64,000 bases of DNA, from positions 124,001-188,000 of the forward strand of contig NZ_FNIV01000001.1 of the NCBI RefSeq assembly GCF_900104135.1, in the 5' to 3' direction. A program made the translations under genes and the position numbers. The stretch is from Halomonas shengliensis (lineage in GTDB: Bacteria > Pseudomonadota > Gammaproteobacteria > Pseudomonadales > Halomonadaceae). Shown here one piece after another: positions 42,339-51,452 of this stretch; positions within the stretch are counted from its first letter, which is position 1, and every line of letters starts with the position of its first letter. A model generated the notes under the pieces. It saw only the letters and a program-made list of their open reading frames with translations, made no database searches and was not told where the DNA came from.

Positions 42339-43646
42339 ATGACACTGGTACTTGGCGCCATCGCCGACGACTTCACCGGCGCGACCGACCTGGCCAACAA
42401 CCTGGTGAGGGCCGGCATGCGTTGCGTGCAGGTGCTGGGCGTTCCCGACGCCTCCGTCGAGCCGTCCGACGTCGATGCCGTGGTGGTCGCCCTGAAGTCA
42501 CGCTCCACGCCGGCCAAGGAGGCTGTGGTGGAGTCTCTGTCCGCGCTGGAGTGGCTGCAGGCGCATGGTGCTCGACAGATCTTCTTCAAGTACTGCTCGA
42601 CGTTCGATTCCACGGAGGCCGGCAACATCGGCCCCGTCGCCGATGCCTTGCTGGAGCGACTGGCGAGTGGCCAGACCGTCATGGTGCCCGCCTTTCCCGT
42701 CAACGGCCGCACCGTGTACCAGGGACACCTCTTTGTCGGTGACCGGCTGCTCAACGAGAGCGGCATGGAACATCACCCGCTCAATCCCATGACGGATGCG
42801 GACCTGGTGCGCTTCCTCGGGCATCAGACGCCCCATCCGGTCGGCCTCGCGTCACGTCATGTCCTGTCGCAGGGGGCTGGCGCCACGCGCGGCCATCTCG
42901 ATGCCCTGGCCGAGCGGGGAGTCCGTCACGTGATCTGTGACACCCTGGATGAGCAGGATCTCGACGTGCTCGCCGAAGCCGTGGTGGACACCCCGCTGGT
43001 GACCGGTGGCTCCGGACTCGGCCAGGCACTGCCCGAGCAGTATCGCCGGCGCGGCTGGCTGGAACCGGTAGCCGACCCGGGTCGCCTGGCCAGGGCGACG
43101 GGCAGTGCCCTGGTGCTGTCGGGCAGTTGTTCCCGGGCCACGCTGTCTCAGGTGAAGCACTTCCTGGAACACCATCCCGGCATCTCACTGGACCCGCTGG
43201 CCCTGGCGGAGGGAGACGAACACCTGGCCCAGGCGCAGGCCTTTGCACGAGAGCATCTGGCCGCGGGTGGCCCCGTGCTGGTGTATGCCTCCGCCGATCC
43301 CGAACGCGTCAAGGCGGCTCAGGCGGCGCTGGGCGTGGCGAGGGCGGGCGAGCTGGTCGAGCACGCCATGGGACAGCTCGCCAGTCGCCTGGTGGCGGAA
43401 GGCGTCGGTCGCCTAGTGGTCGCCGGTGGCGAAACTTCCGGTGCGGTGGTGTCGGCGCTGAGGGTGCGCGAGCTTCGCATCGGCGGGCAGATCGACCCGG
43501 GGGTGCCCTGGACACAATCGCCGATGATAGACCGCGATGGGGTGCTGTCACTGGCGTTGAAATCCGGAAACTTCGGAGCGGAGGATTTCTTCATTCGTGC
43601 CTTCGAGGTATTGGATGCGCTGAGCGCCGGGGAGAGCAGGGCATGA
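42339..43646 (+). CDS. otnK: 3-oxo-tetronate kinase (four-carbon acid sugar kinase)
   Basis: A 435-residue kinase of the DUF1537 family that phosphorylates 3-oxo-tetronate at O4. The N-terminal domain has GAIADDFTGATDLANNLVRAGM, the C-terminal ATP-binding domain VVAGGETSGAVVSAL, and TVYQGHLFVGDRLLNES lies between. The length fits the OtnK/YgbK group. It starts 2 bp after ltnD and its stop overlaps the otnC start (ATGA). Confidence 0.9.
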   Translation: MTLVLGAIADDFTGATDLANNLVRAGMRCVQVLGVPDASVEPSDVDAVVVALKSRSTPAKEAVVESLSALEWLQAHGARQIFFKYCSTFDSTEAGNIGPVADALLERLASGQTVMVPAFPVNGRTVYQGHLFVGDRLLNESGMEHHPLNPMTDADLVRFLGHQTPHPVGLASRHVLSQGAGATRGHLDALAERGVRHVICDTLDEQDLDVLAEAVVDTPLVTGGSGLGQALPEQYRRRGWLEPVADPGRLARATGSALVLSGSCSRATLSQVKHFLEHHPGISLDPLALAEGDEHLAQAQAFAREHLAAGGPVLVYASADPERVKAAQAALGVARAGELVEHAMGQLASRLVAEGVGRLVVAGGETSGAVVSALRVRELRIGGQIDPGVPWTQSPMIDRDGVLSLALKSGNFGAEDFFIRAFEVLDALSAGESRA

Positions 43647-44290
43647 GTCGTCATCACGAGACACGTCTGCGCGAACAGATCGCCACGCTGGGCAGGTCGC
43701 TGTTCGACCGAGGGCTCACCATGGGCTCGAGTGGCAACATCAGCGTGCGCCTGGAGGATGGTGGCTGGCTGATGACGCCCACCAATGCCTGCCTGGGGCG
43801 CCTGGATCCGGCCGAGATCTCTCGCCTGGGGGGGCAGGGCGAATGGCTGGATGGCCACAAGCCCACCAAGGAACATTTCCTGCACATGGCCATGTATGCC
43901 GAGCGGCCCCAATCCCAGGCGATAGTCCATCTGCACTCGACACACTCGGTGGCGGTCTCCTGTCTGCCCGATATCGATCCCTGCGACTGCATTCCCCCGC
44001 TGACGGCCTACTATGTGATGCGCGTGGGCAGGCTGCCGCTGGTGCCCTATCACGTGCCTGGCGATCCCACCCTGGGTGACGCGGTGCGCGGCCTGGCCGG
44101 CAAACACAGTGCCGTGCTGTTGGCGAACCACGGACCGGTCGTGGCGGGCAAGAGCCTTGAGGCAGCCGTCTATGCCACCGAGGAGCTGGAGGAGACCGCC
44201 AAGCTCTTCCTGCTGCTGCATGGCCGCAACCCTCGTGTATTGACGCCCGAGCAGGTGGCCGAGCTGGAAGCCCGTTTTCCCCGCGACTGA
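43643..44290 (+). CDS. otnC: 3-oxo-tetronate 4-phosphate decarboxylase (class II aldolase family)
   Basis: A 215-residue metal-dependent enzyme of the class II aldolase/adducin family that decarboxylates 3-oxo-tetronate 4-phosphate to dihydroxyacetone phosphate. The active site includes GLTMGSSGNISVRLEDG and the Zn-ligand His pair in VHLHSTHSV, with LLANHGPVVAG as third His. ATG 43643 overlaps the otnK stop by 4 bp. A longer upstream reading is antisense-free but lacks homology. Confidence 0.88.
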   Translation: MSRHHETRLREQIATLGRSLFDRGLTMGSSGNISVRLEDGGWLMTPTNACLGRLDPAEISRLGGQGEWLDGHKPTKEHFLHMAMYAERPQSQAIVHLHSTHSVAVSCLPDIDPCDCIPPLTAYYVMRVGRLPLVPYHVPGDPTLGDAVRGLAGKHSAVLLANHGPVVAGKSLEAAVYATEELEETAKLFLLLHGRNPRVLTPEQVAELEARFPRD

Positions 44291-44300
44291 GGAGCCCGAC

Positions 44301-45098
44301 ATGATTCGCCTGGCGGCCAACCTGAGCATGCTGTTCACCGAACATGATTTCCTGGATCGCTTCACGGCGGCTTCCGAGGCGGGATTTCGTGGCGTGGAGT
44401 ACCTCTTCCCCTATGACCACTCGCCGGACACCCTGCGGGATGCCCTGCAGGCGAGCCATCTGCAGCAGGTGCTGTTCAACCTGCCGCCGGGTGACTGGGA
44501 GGCCGGCGAGCGTGGCCTGGCCAGCCTGCCCGGTCGTGAAGCCGAGTTTCGCGACTCGGTGGTGGAAGCACTGCGCTACGCCGAGGCCCTCGACTGTCCT
44601 CGCGTCCATGCGATGGCGGGCCTGCTCCCGGAGGGCGCGGACGAGCCGACCCGTCAGGCGCACCACGCGACCTTTATCGAGAATCTCCGCTTTGCCGCCC
44701 GTGAGGCGGCCAGGGTCGGGCGCGAGGTGTTGATCGAGCCGATCAATACGTGCGACATGCCGGGGTTCTTCCTGTCGCGTCAGGCCCAGGCGATGGCGGT
44801 GCTGGAAGCGGTGGGTGAATCCAACCTGCGCCTGCAGTTCGACCTCTATCACTGCCAGATCATGGACGGTGACCTGATACGCCACCTCGAGCACCAGTTC
44901 GGTGACATCGGCCATGTCCAGATTGCCGGTGTTCCAGAGCGCCATGAGCCGGACCGCGGAGAGGTGCACTATCCCGCCCTCTTCGAGCGCCTGGAGGCGC
45001 TGGGCTATGCGGGGTGGATCGGCTGTGAGTATCGGCCCGCCGCCGATACCCGGTCCGGGCTGGCGTGGGGGGAGGCCTTCGGGCTGATGTCGCACTGA
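44301..45098 (+). CDS. otnI: 2-oxo-tetronate isomerase (hydroxypyruvate isomerase family)
   Basis: A 265-residue TIM-barrel isomerase of the xylose-isomerase-like family (Hyi/OtnI). The N-terminus MIRLAANLSMLFTEHDFLDRFTAA, the metal-binding Glu in VLIEPINTCDMPGFFL and LQFDLYHCQIMDGDL, and the C-terminal GWIGCEYRP fit. It interconverts 2-oxo- and 3-oxo-tetronate, linking the dehydrogenase product to the kinase. Start ATG 44301 follows GAGGAGCCCGAC. A small hairpin (GACAGG/CCTGTC at 45108-45127) lies before denD. Confidence 0.88.
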   Translation: MIRLAANLSMLFTEHDFLDRFTAASEAGFRGVEYLFPYDHSPDTLRDALQASHLQQVLFNLPPGDWEAGERGLASLPGREAEFRDSVVEALRYAEALDCPRVHAMAGLLPEGADEPTRQAHHATFIENLRFAAREAARVGREVLIEPINTCDMPGFFLSRQAQAMAVLEAVGESNLRLQFDLYHCQIMDGDLIRHLEHQFGDIGHVQIAGVPERHEPDRGEVHYPALFERLEALGYAGWIGCEYRPAADTRSGLAWGEAFGLMSH

Positions 45099-45174
45099 GT
45101 CCAACCCGACAGGGGCATGTGCCTGTCATCGGTTCTTTCAATCCTTACCACTTCCATCAGAGGACGAAACGGCC

Positions 45175-46137
45175 ATGCATATCGCGGTTACCGGCGCCGC
45201 CGGTTTTCTCGGTCAACGCCTGATCCGGCAACTGCTCGATCAAGGAGAGCTGCGCGGGCAGGCCATCACGAGGCTCACGCTGCTTGACCAGGTGGAGGCC
45301 GAGGTGCCCGGTGGGTCGCGTGTCGAGGTGGTCAGCCAGGCACGCGACATCACCGCCGCCGGGGCCTTCGACGACATGCTCGATGCACGCCCGGATGTGA
45401 TCTACCACCTGGCGGCCGTGGTTAGCTCGGCGGCCGAGGCCGATCTCGACCTGGGCCTTGCCGTCAATCTGGATGCCACTCGGGCCCTGCTCGAGGGATG
45501 CCGCCAGCGAGATCTGGGGAACACCCGGCTGATCATGGCGAGTTCGGTCGCGGCCTACGGCGGCGAGCTGCCGGAGACGCTCGACGACATGACGGCGCTC
45601 CACCCCCAGAACTCCTATGGCACCCAGAAGGCCATGTGCGAGCTGCTGATCAATGACTATAGCCGGCGCGGCCTGGTCGACGGCCTGGTGCTGCGGCTGC
45701 CGACCATCGTCATCCGTCCCGGCCGGCCCAATGCGGCCGCCTCAAGTTTCGCCTCCAGCATCATGCGCGAACCCTTGAACGGAGAGGAGGCCATCTGTCC
45801 GGTGCCCACCGACCTGGAGCTCTTCGTCATGTCGCCGGGCAAGGTGGTCGAGGCCCTGGTCCACGGCGCCGAGGTCGATGGCGAGGCGGTCGGCCCGTTT
45901 CGCGCCTTCATGCTGCCGGGGATCACCGTCAGCGTCGCCGAGATGATCGATGCTCTCCGGGAGGTGGCTGGCTCCCAGGCGGTCGAGCGGATTCGCCACG
46001 AGCCGGATACGAAGATCCAGGCCATCGTGGGCAGCTGGCCCACCCGATTCCATACCCGGCGCGCCGATGTGCTGGGCTTCGAGCGCGACAGGGACTTTCG
46101 CGACATCCTCCAGGCGTTCCAGGAAGAGCGCCACTGA
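45175..46137 (+). CDS. denD: D-erythronate dehydrogenase (SDR/epimerase-like)
   Basis: A 320-residue extended SDR. The cofactor motif is VTGAAGFLGQRLIRQLL, with IYHLAAVVSS, and the catalytic Tyr/Lys in NSYGTQKAMCELL. It oxidises D-erythronate to 2-oxo-tetronate, a second entry into the same pathway as ltnD. The ATG follows GAGGACGAAACGGCC. It lies mid-operon between otnI and the TRAP genes. Confidence 0.87.
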   Translation: MHIAVTGAAGFLGQRLIRQLLDQGELRGQAITRLTLLDQVEAEVPGGSRVEVVSQARDITAAGAFDDMLDARPDVIYHLAAVVSSAAEADLDLGLAVNLDATRALLEGCRQRDLGNTRLIMASSVAAYGGELPETLDDMTALHPQNSYGTQKAMCELLINDYSRRGLVDGLVLRLPTIVIRPGRPNAAASSFASSIMREPLNGEEAICPVPTDLELFVMSPGKVVEALVHGAEVDGEAVGPFRAFMLPGITVSVAEMIDALREVAGSQAVERIRHEPDTKIQAIVGSWPTRFHTRRADVLGFERDRDFRDILQAFQEERH

Positions 46138-46183
46138 CCCCCGGGGTCACTCAAGCGTGTCCAACCCAACCGAGGTGATAACA

Positions 46184-47176
46184 ATGACAGCTCACTTTGC
46201 ACGCAAGACGCTTACCACCGCCATCACCGGCGCCAGCCTGGCCTTCCTGGCCCTGAATGCCCAGGCGGCGCAGACCGTCAACCTGGGGCATACCCTGTCG
46301 GACAGCTCCCACTACTCCGTGGGCGCCGATGCCTTCAAGGAGACCCTCGAGCGCCTGAGTGATGGCGAGTTCGAGGTGGTCGAGCATACCGCCGGGGCGC
46401 TGGGCGGCGAGCGCGCCATGATCGAGGGACTGCAGATCGGTACGGTGGATGTCGTGATCACCTCCACCGGGCCTCTCGGCAACTTCGTGCCGGAGACCTA
46501 TGTGCTCGATCTGCCGTTCCTGTTCGAGGACTACGACCAGGCACGCTGTGTGCTGGACAGCGAGATCGGCCAGGAACTGCTCGACAAGATGAGCGATCAC
46601 GACATCGTGGGGCTGGCCTGGTCGGAAAACGGTTTCCGCCACATGACCAACAGCCAGCGCTCCGTCAAGACGCCGGCGGATGCCGAAGGCCTCAAGGTGC
46701 GCACCATGGAGAACAAGGTGCATATGGCGGCCTTCGAGCAGATGGGCGTGCATCCGACGCCCATGGCGTTCCCGGAGGTGTTTACCGCGCTGCAGCAGGG
46801 CACCGTGGACGGCCAGGAGAACCCGATCACCGTCATCGTGGCCACCAAGTTCTGGGAAGTGCAGGACCACCTGTCACTGACCGGTCACGTCTACTCGCCG
46901 GCCGCCGTGCTGGGCTCGCCGATCCTGCTGGACGGTCTCTCCGACGAGGAGCGCGGCTGGTTCGTCGAGGCCGCCCAGGCCGCCGCCGAGGCGACCCGTG
47001 AAGAGGTCTCTCGCCTCGAGCGTGAAGGTGTCGCGCTGCTTCGCGAGAACGGCATGACCGTCGAGACCGATATCGACAAGGCTCCCTTCCAGGAGGCGGT
47101 GCAGCCGGCCTACGAGATCTACACCGAGCAGTACGGCAGCGAGATGCTGGACCGCATTCGTGCCAGCGACTGCTGA
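46184..47176 (+). CDS. TRAP transporter substrate-binding protein DctP (tetronate operon)
   Basis: A 330-residue periplasmic DctP protein with a signal peptide ending near residue 26 (LNAQAAQ). QTVNLGHTLSDSSHYSVGADAFKETLERLS opens the mature part. GALGGERAMIEGLQIGTVDVVITST and LQQGTVDGQENP are DctP landmarks, and the Arg of LKVRTMENKVH is the carboxylate ligand position. The ATG follows GAGGTGATAACA. It should bind erythronate, threonate or a related sugar acid, given the operon. Confidence 0.9.
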   Translation: MTAHFARKTLTTAITGASLAFLALNAQAAQTVNLGHTLSDSSHYSVGADAFKETLERLSDGEFEVVEHTAGALGGERAMIEGLQIGTVDVVITSTGPLGNFVPETYVLDLPFLFEDYDQARCVLDSEIGQELLDKMSDHDIVGLAWSENGFRHMTNSQRSVKTPADAEGLKVRTMENKVHMAAFEQMGVHPTPMAFPEVFTALQQGTVDGQENPITVIVATKFWEVQDHLSLTGHVYSPAAVLGSPILLDGLSDEERGWFVEAAQAAAEATREEVSRLEREGVALLRENGMTVETDIDKAPFQEAVQPAYEIYTEQYGSEMLDRIRASDC

Positions 47177-47191
47177 CCCGCCATGACGAAA

Positions 47192-47214
47192 GCCCGGCCC
47201 GCCCAGGGCCGGGC
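47192..47214 (+). other. intercistronic hairpin between dctP and dctQ (tetronate operon)
   Basis: GCCCGGCCC (47192-47200) pairs with GGGCCGGGC (47206-47214) with a 5-nt loop, 15 bp after the dctP stop. It has no T-run, so it is more likely an mRNA-processing or stability element than a terminator. Confidence 0.6.
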
Positions 47215-47238
47215 GCCCCATAGCGAAAGGTGGCTGTA

Positions 47239-47787
47239 ATGCTGCGACTCTTCCTGCGTCTCGAGCAGCAGACCACGCGTCTGGCGCTGCTCGGCGCTAT
47301 CGTGATGTTGATCATCTCGGTCAGCCTGGGCTTCTACCAGGTGCTGACCCGTTTCGTGTTCGACGCGCCGTCGACCTGGTCCGAGGTGATCTCGCGTTCC
47401 ACCATGATCTGGTGCGTCTTCCTCGGCGCGGCCGCCGGGTTTCGTGGTGGTTTCATGATGTCGGTGGAGGTCATCTATCGCCTGCTTCCCCGGCGCAGGC
47501 TGATCTGGCTCGAGGCTTTCATCGCGCTGTGCTGTGCCATCGTGCTGGTGGTGCTGATCGTGTTCGGCATCGCCATGATGCTGCGCGTGCGAAGCCAGAT
47601 GCTCTCAGGCCTCGAGATCTCCATCGCCTGGGCCTATGCCGCCATGCCGGTGGGCTCCGCCTTCGCCCTGATCGCCGTGCTGGCCCGCCTCGTCGCCCAG
47701 GCGCTGGGCATCGACCAGATCGGCCCGGTGACAGAAGACACCCTGCAGGAAACGCCCATCGTGGCAGAGAGGAGTGATACCCCATGA
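47239..47787 (+). CDS. TRAP transporter small permease DctQ (tetronate operon)
   Basis: A 182-residue membrane protein with four helices. The conserved DctQ stretch is VLTRFVFDAPSTWSEVISRSTMIWCVFLGAAAGFRGGFMMSVE. ATG 47239 follows AAAGGTGGC; a GTG three codons upstream is possible. It overlaps the dctM start by 4 bp. Confidence 0.88.
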   Translation: MLRLFLRLEQQTTRLALLGAIVMLIISVSLGFYQVLTRFVFDAPSTWSEVISRSTMIWCVFLGAAAGFRGGFMMSVEVIYRLLPRRRLIWLEAFIALCCAIVLVVLIVFGIAMMLRVRSQMLSGLEISIAWAYAAMPVGSAFALIAVLARLVAQALGIDQIGPVTEDTLQETPIVAERSDTP

Positions 47788-49058
47788 ATGCTGCCATCGG
47801 CCTGTCGCTGATCATCCTGTTTGCCCTGGGCGTGCCGATTGCCGTGTCGATCGTGCTGGCCTCGATCATCGGCATCGAGTTCTTCTCTCGCCTGCCCTTG
47901 CTGCTGGTCCCCCAGCAGATGTTTGTCGGCATCGACCACTTCCCGTTGATGGCGATCCCGTTCTTCATCCTGGCCGGTAACCTGATGGCGGCGGGGGGCA
48001 TCTCCCGTCGGCTGGTCGACCTGGCCAAGTCCATCGTCGGTGGCCTGCAGGGCGGACTGGCCATGACCTGCGTGCTCACCTGCATGATGTTTGCCGCGGT
48101 GTCGGGCTCCAGCGTGGCGACGACCTTCGCCATCGGCTCCATCCTGATCCCGGCGATGGTCAAGCATGACTACCCCCGGCCGCTGGCGGCCTCGATCCAG
48201 GCCTCCTCGGCCGAGCTGGGCGTGCTGATCCCCCCGTCGATCCCGCTGATCCTCTACGGCGTCAGCACCGATACCTCCATCGGCAAGCTGTTCATCGCGG
48301 GTATCGGTCCCGGGCTTCTGATCGGCGGCGCGTTGCTGCTGTTCCTCTATCTGTTCTGCAAGGTCCGGGGCTACGGCCTCAAGGACCGGGAGGACCGGGA
48401 GGCCTTCCCGACCGCGTTCAAGCGAGCCTGGGCCGCGATGCTGATGCCGGTGGTGGTGATCGGCGGTATCTATGGTGGGGTGTTCACGCCCACCGAGGCG
48501 TCCGCCGTCGCCGTGGTCTACGCCCTGGTGGTGGGCGGGCTGGTCTACCGCGAGCTCAGCTGGGCGGAGCTGGTGCCCATCCTCAAGGAGAGCGTGATCT
48601 CCACCGCGGCGGTGATGCTGATCATCTCGGCCGCGGCGCTGTTCAGCTTCCTGATCAGCCGTTCGGGGTTGCCGACCCAGGTGGCGGGGTGGGTCACCCA
48701 GGTCTTCGAGAGCCCCTGGACCTTCCTGCTGGCGGTCAACGTCATGCTGCTGGTGATCGGTATGTTCATCGAGACCTCCGCCGCCATCCTGGTGCTCGCG
48801 CCCATCTTCACCCCGATCGCGATGCAGTACGGGATCGACCCGGTCCACTTCGGGCTGATCGTGGTGGTCAACCTGGCGCTCGGCATGTTCACCCCGCCGT
48901 TGGGCGTGAACCTGTTCGCCGCCTGCGCGGTGGCCAAGCTCTCCATCGACCAGCTGCTGCCCTGGCTGGTGAGGTTTGTGCTGGTGGTGCTGGCCTGTCT
49001 GCTGGCCATCACGTATATGCCCTGGATCTCCCTGGGGCTGGTGGATCTGCTCTATTGA
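47784..49058 (+). CDS. TRAP transporter large permease DctM (tetronate operon)
   Basis: A 424-residue permease with about 12 helices. Motifs are MFAAVSGSSVATTFAIGSILIPAMVKHDYPR, VLIPPSIPLILYGVSTDTSIG and GMFTPPLGVNLFAA. The ATGA overlap couples it to dctQ. It completes the sugar-acid importer of the operon. Confidence 0.92.
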   Translation: MNAAIGLSLIILFALGVPIAVSIVLASIIGIEFFSRLPLLLVPQQMFVGIDHFPLMAIPFFILAGNLMAAGGISRRLVDLAKSIVGGLQGGLAMTCVLTCMMFAAVSGSSVATTFAIGSILIPAMVKHDYPRPLAASIQASSAELGVLIPPSIPLILYGVSTDTSIGKLFIAGIGPGLLIGGALLLFLYLFCKVRGYGLKDREDREAFPTAFKRAWAAMLMPVVVIGGIYGGVFTPTEASAVAVVYALVVGGLVYRELSWAELVPILKESVISTAAVMLIISAAALFSFLISRSGLPTQVAGWVTQVFESPWTFLLAVNVMLLVIGMFIETSAAILVLAPIFTPIAMQYGIDPVHFGLIVVVNLALGMFTPPLGVNLFAACAVAKLSIDQLLPWLVRFVLVVLACLLAITYMPWISLGLVDLLY

Positions 49059-49086
49059 TATCGTCGACAACAACAAGGAGTGACAC

Positions 49087-50547
49087 ATGACGGAACCGCT
49101 CGAGTACCCCCGCCCGCAGGCACTGATCGGTGGCGAGTGGGTCACCACGCCGCATACCCTGGAGGTGGAGACGCCGTCCCGTGGCGAGGTCATCACCCGG
49201 ATTGCCCGCTGCCAGGCCGCCGAGGTGGGGGCGGCCGTTCAGGCGGCGCGCCAGGCCTTCAGCGGTGAACTGGGCGAATGGGCGTCCTGGACGGCACGAC
49301 GTCGCAGCGAATGGTTGCTGGGGTTCGCCGCCACCATCGAGGCGGATCATGAACGCCTGGCCCGCCTCGAGTGTGCCGACACCGGCAAGCCGATGACCCA
49401 GGCGCGGGGGGATATCACCGCCTGCGCGCGCTACTTCCGGTTCTACGGCGGTGCCGCCGACAAGCTGCATGGCGAGACCATCCCGTTCGAGAACGACTTC
49501 GCGGTGATGACCCTGCGTGAACCCTATGGGGTCTGTGCGCAGATCATCCCCTGGAACTACCCTGCCCAGATCTTCGGGCGCTGCGTGGCGGCGGCCCTGG
49601 CGGCCGGCAACACCGTGGTGCTCAAGCCGGCGGAGGATGCCTGCCTCAGCGTGCTGCGACTGGCGGAGCTGGCGGTGGAGCAGGGGTTGCCAGCGGGAGC
49701 ACTCAACCTCGTGCCCGGCCTGGGACACGAGGCGGGCGCCGCGCTGTCGGCGCACCCGGACATCGACCACCTGTCGTTCACCGGATCGCCGGAGACGGGC
49801 ACCCTGGTGACCCAGGCGGCCGCCGAGCACCATGTGCCGGTGACCATGGAGCTGGGGGGCAAGTCGCCCCAGCTGGTGTTCGACGATGCCGACCTCGACG
49901 CCGCGCTGCCCTTCCTGGTGCGCGGCATCATCCAGAATGCCGGTCAGACGTGCTCGGCGGGAAGCCGCCTCCTGGTGCAGCGGTCGGTCGCCGACCGGGT
50001 GCTGGAACGCCTTGCCGAGCGCTTCTCGGCGTTGCGCTGTGACGTGGGGGAGGCCGACGCCGATTGCGGTCCGCTGATCAACGCCCGGCAGAAGGCCAAG
50101 CTGGAGGCACGCCTGGAGGCGGCGGCCCGTGATGGCATCCGGACCCTGGCCCAGGGCCAGATGGCAGAACGTGCGCCGGCAGGGGGCCACTTCGTGATGC
50201 CCAGGGTGCTGACCGATATCCCCGCGGGTCACGAGGTATTACGTGAGGAGCTCTTCGGCCCGGTCCTGGCGGTCCAGGTCTTCGAGGACGAGGCCGAGGC
50301 GCTCGCGCTTGCCAACGCCACGGACTTCGGCCTCTGTGCCGGCATCTGGACACGCGATGGTGGCCGTCAGCTCCGACTGGCGAAGGGGATCCGCAGCGGT
50401 CAGGTCTTCGTCAACAACTATGGGGCCGCCGGCGGCATCGAGCTTCCCTTCGGCGGCGTGGGCCGTTCCGGGCATGGTCGCGAGAAGGGGTTTGAGGGTC
50501 TGCGCAGTTACACACGTATCAAGACGGTGGCACTGCACCACGGCTGA
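49087..50547 (+). CDS. aldehyde dehydrogenase (tetronate operon)
   Basis: A 486-residue NAD(P)+-dependent aldehyde dehydrogenase. The catalytic Glu255 is in MELGGKSP and Cys289 in NAGQTCSAGSR, with PWNYPAQIF and FTGSPETG for the cofactor. It resembles betaine-aldehyde/gamma-aminobutyraldehyde dehydrogenases overall, but genomic context suggests a sugar aldehyde. In this operon it could oxidise erythrose, threose, glycolaldehyde or lactaldehyde to the acid that enters via denD, ltnD or the reductase downstream. The ATG follows AAGGAGTGACAC. Confidence 0.88.
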   Translation: MTEPLEYPRPQALIGGEWVTTPHTLEVETPSRGEVITRIARCQAAEVGAAVQAARQAFSGELGEWASWTARRRSEWLLGFAATIEADHERLARLECADTGKPMTQARGDITACARYFRFYGGAADKLHGETIPFENDFAVMTLREPYGVCAQIIPWNYPAQIFGRCVAAALAAGNTVVLKPAEDACLSVLRLAELAVEQGLPAGALNLVPGLGHEAGAALSAHPDIDHLSFTGSPETGTLVTQAAAEHHVPVTMELGGKSPQLVFDDADLDAALPFLVRGIIQNAGQTCSAGSRLLVQRSVADRVLERLAERFSALRCDVGEADADCGPLINARQKAKLEARLEAAARDGIRTLAQGQMAERAPAGGHFVMPRVLTDIPAGHEVLREELFGPVLAVQVFEDEAEALALANATDFGLCAGIWTRDGGRQLRLAKGIRSGQVFVNNYGAAGGIELPFGGVGRSGHGREKGFEGLRSYTRIKTVALHHG

Positions 50548-50573
50548 ATTCACGGACAGGAAAGGAGAAACGC

Positions 50574-51452
50574 ATGGAGAGTCGTCAGCGCATCGGCCTG
50601 ATCGGAGCGGGCCTGATGGGGCACGGTATCGCCCGCAATATCCTGAAGGCCGGCTATCCCCTGGTCATTCTGGATCACCCCGGCAATCAGCCACTGGACG
50701 ACCTGCTCTCGGCCGGTGGCACGTTGGCGGCCACACCCCGGGAGGTGGCCGAGCGCTCGGAGGTGGTGATCCTCTGCGTGACGGGCACCCCTCAGGTGGA
50801 GAGCGTGCTCTTCGATGCCGATGGCGTATCGGAGGGAGTGCGGCAAGGCACTCTGATCATCGACTGTTCGACGGCCATCCCGAGTGCCACCCGAGCCATC
50901 GCCGAGCGCATCGCCGAGGCGGGGGGCTGCTTCATGGATGCCGCCATGACCCGGACGCCGAAGGAAGCCGAGGAGGGAAGGCTGAACCTGATCGTCGGGG
51001 CCCCGGAGGCGCTGTTCACGGCGACCCGGCCCCTGCTCGAGACCTTCGCCGAGAACATCGCCCATGCCGGAGAGGTCAGCGCCGGTCATACCCTGAAGCT
51101 GCTGCACAACTTCGTCTCCCTGGGCTTCTCGGCGGTGCTCGCCGAGGCGGCCGCGGCCTCTCGCCAGGCAGGCATCGACGATGCCGCGCTGCTCGAGGTG
51201 CTGGGCAAGGGCGGGGGCGGCGGCGTGGTGTTCGAACGCCTGCGCCCCTTCATCGAAAGCGGCGACCCCTCCGGCTTCCGCTTCAGCGTGGCCAATGCCA
51301 CCAAGGACCTGGGCTACTACCACGCCATGACGGAGGCGCTGGGGGCGCGGCGCGACGTCGCGCTGGCGGTGGAGGGGCTATATCGCGGCGTGGAGCCACA
51401 GGACCTGCTGGTGCCCGAGGTGATCGGCGTGCTGGCCGATACCCGCTCCTGA
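50574..51452 (+). CDS. beta-hydroxyacid dehydrogenase (3-hydroxyisobutyrate/tartronate-semialdehyde reductase family)
   Basis: A 292-residue NAD(P)-dependent enzyme. The Rossmann motif is IGLIGAGLMGHGIARNIL, the signature is MDAAMTRTPKEAEEGRLNLIVG, and the catalytic Lys175 is in GHTLKLLHNF. Where the usual family substrate motif reads DAPVSGG, this protein has DAAMTRTP, as in a subgroup with divergent substrates. It is related to ltnD at the operon start. The ATG follows AAGGAGAAACGC. The substrate is undetermined; a semialdehyde or a third tetronate stereoisomer are options. Confidence 0.82.
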   Translation: MESRQRIGLIGAGLMGHGIARNILKAGYPLVILDHPGNQPLDDLLSAGGTLAATPREVAERSEVVILCVTGTPQVESVLFDADGVSEGVRQGTLIIDCSTAIPSATRAIAERIAEAGGCFMDAAMTRTPKEAEEGRLNLIVGAPEALFTATRPLLETFAENIAHAGEVSAGHTLKLLHNFVSLGFSAVLAEAAAASRQAGIDDAALLEVLGKGGGGGVVFERLRPFIESGDPSGFRFSVANATKDLGYYHAMTEALGARRDVALAVEGLYRGVEPQDLLVPEVIGVLADTRS

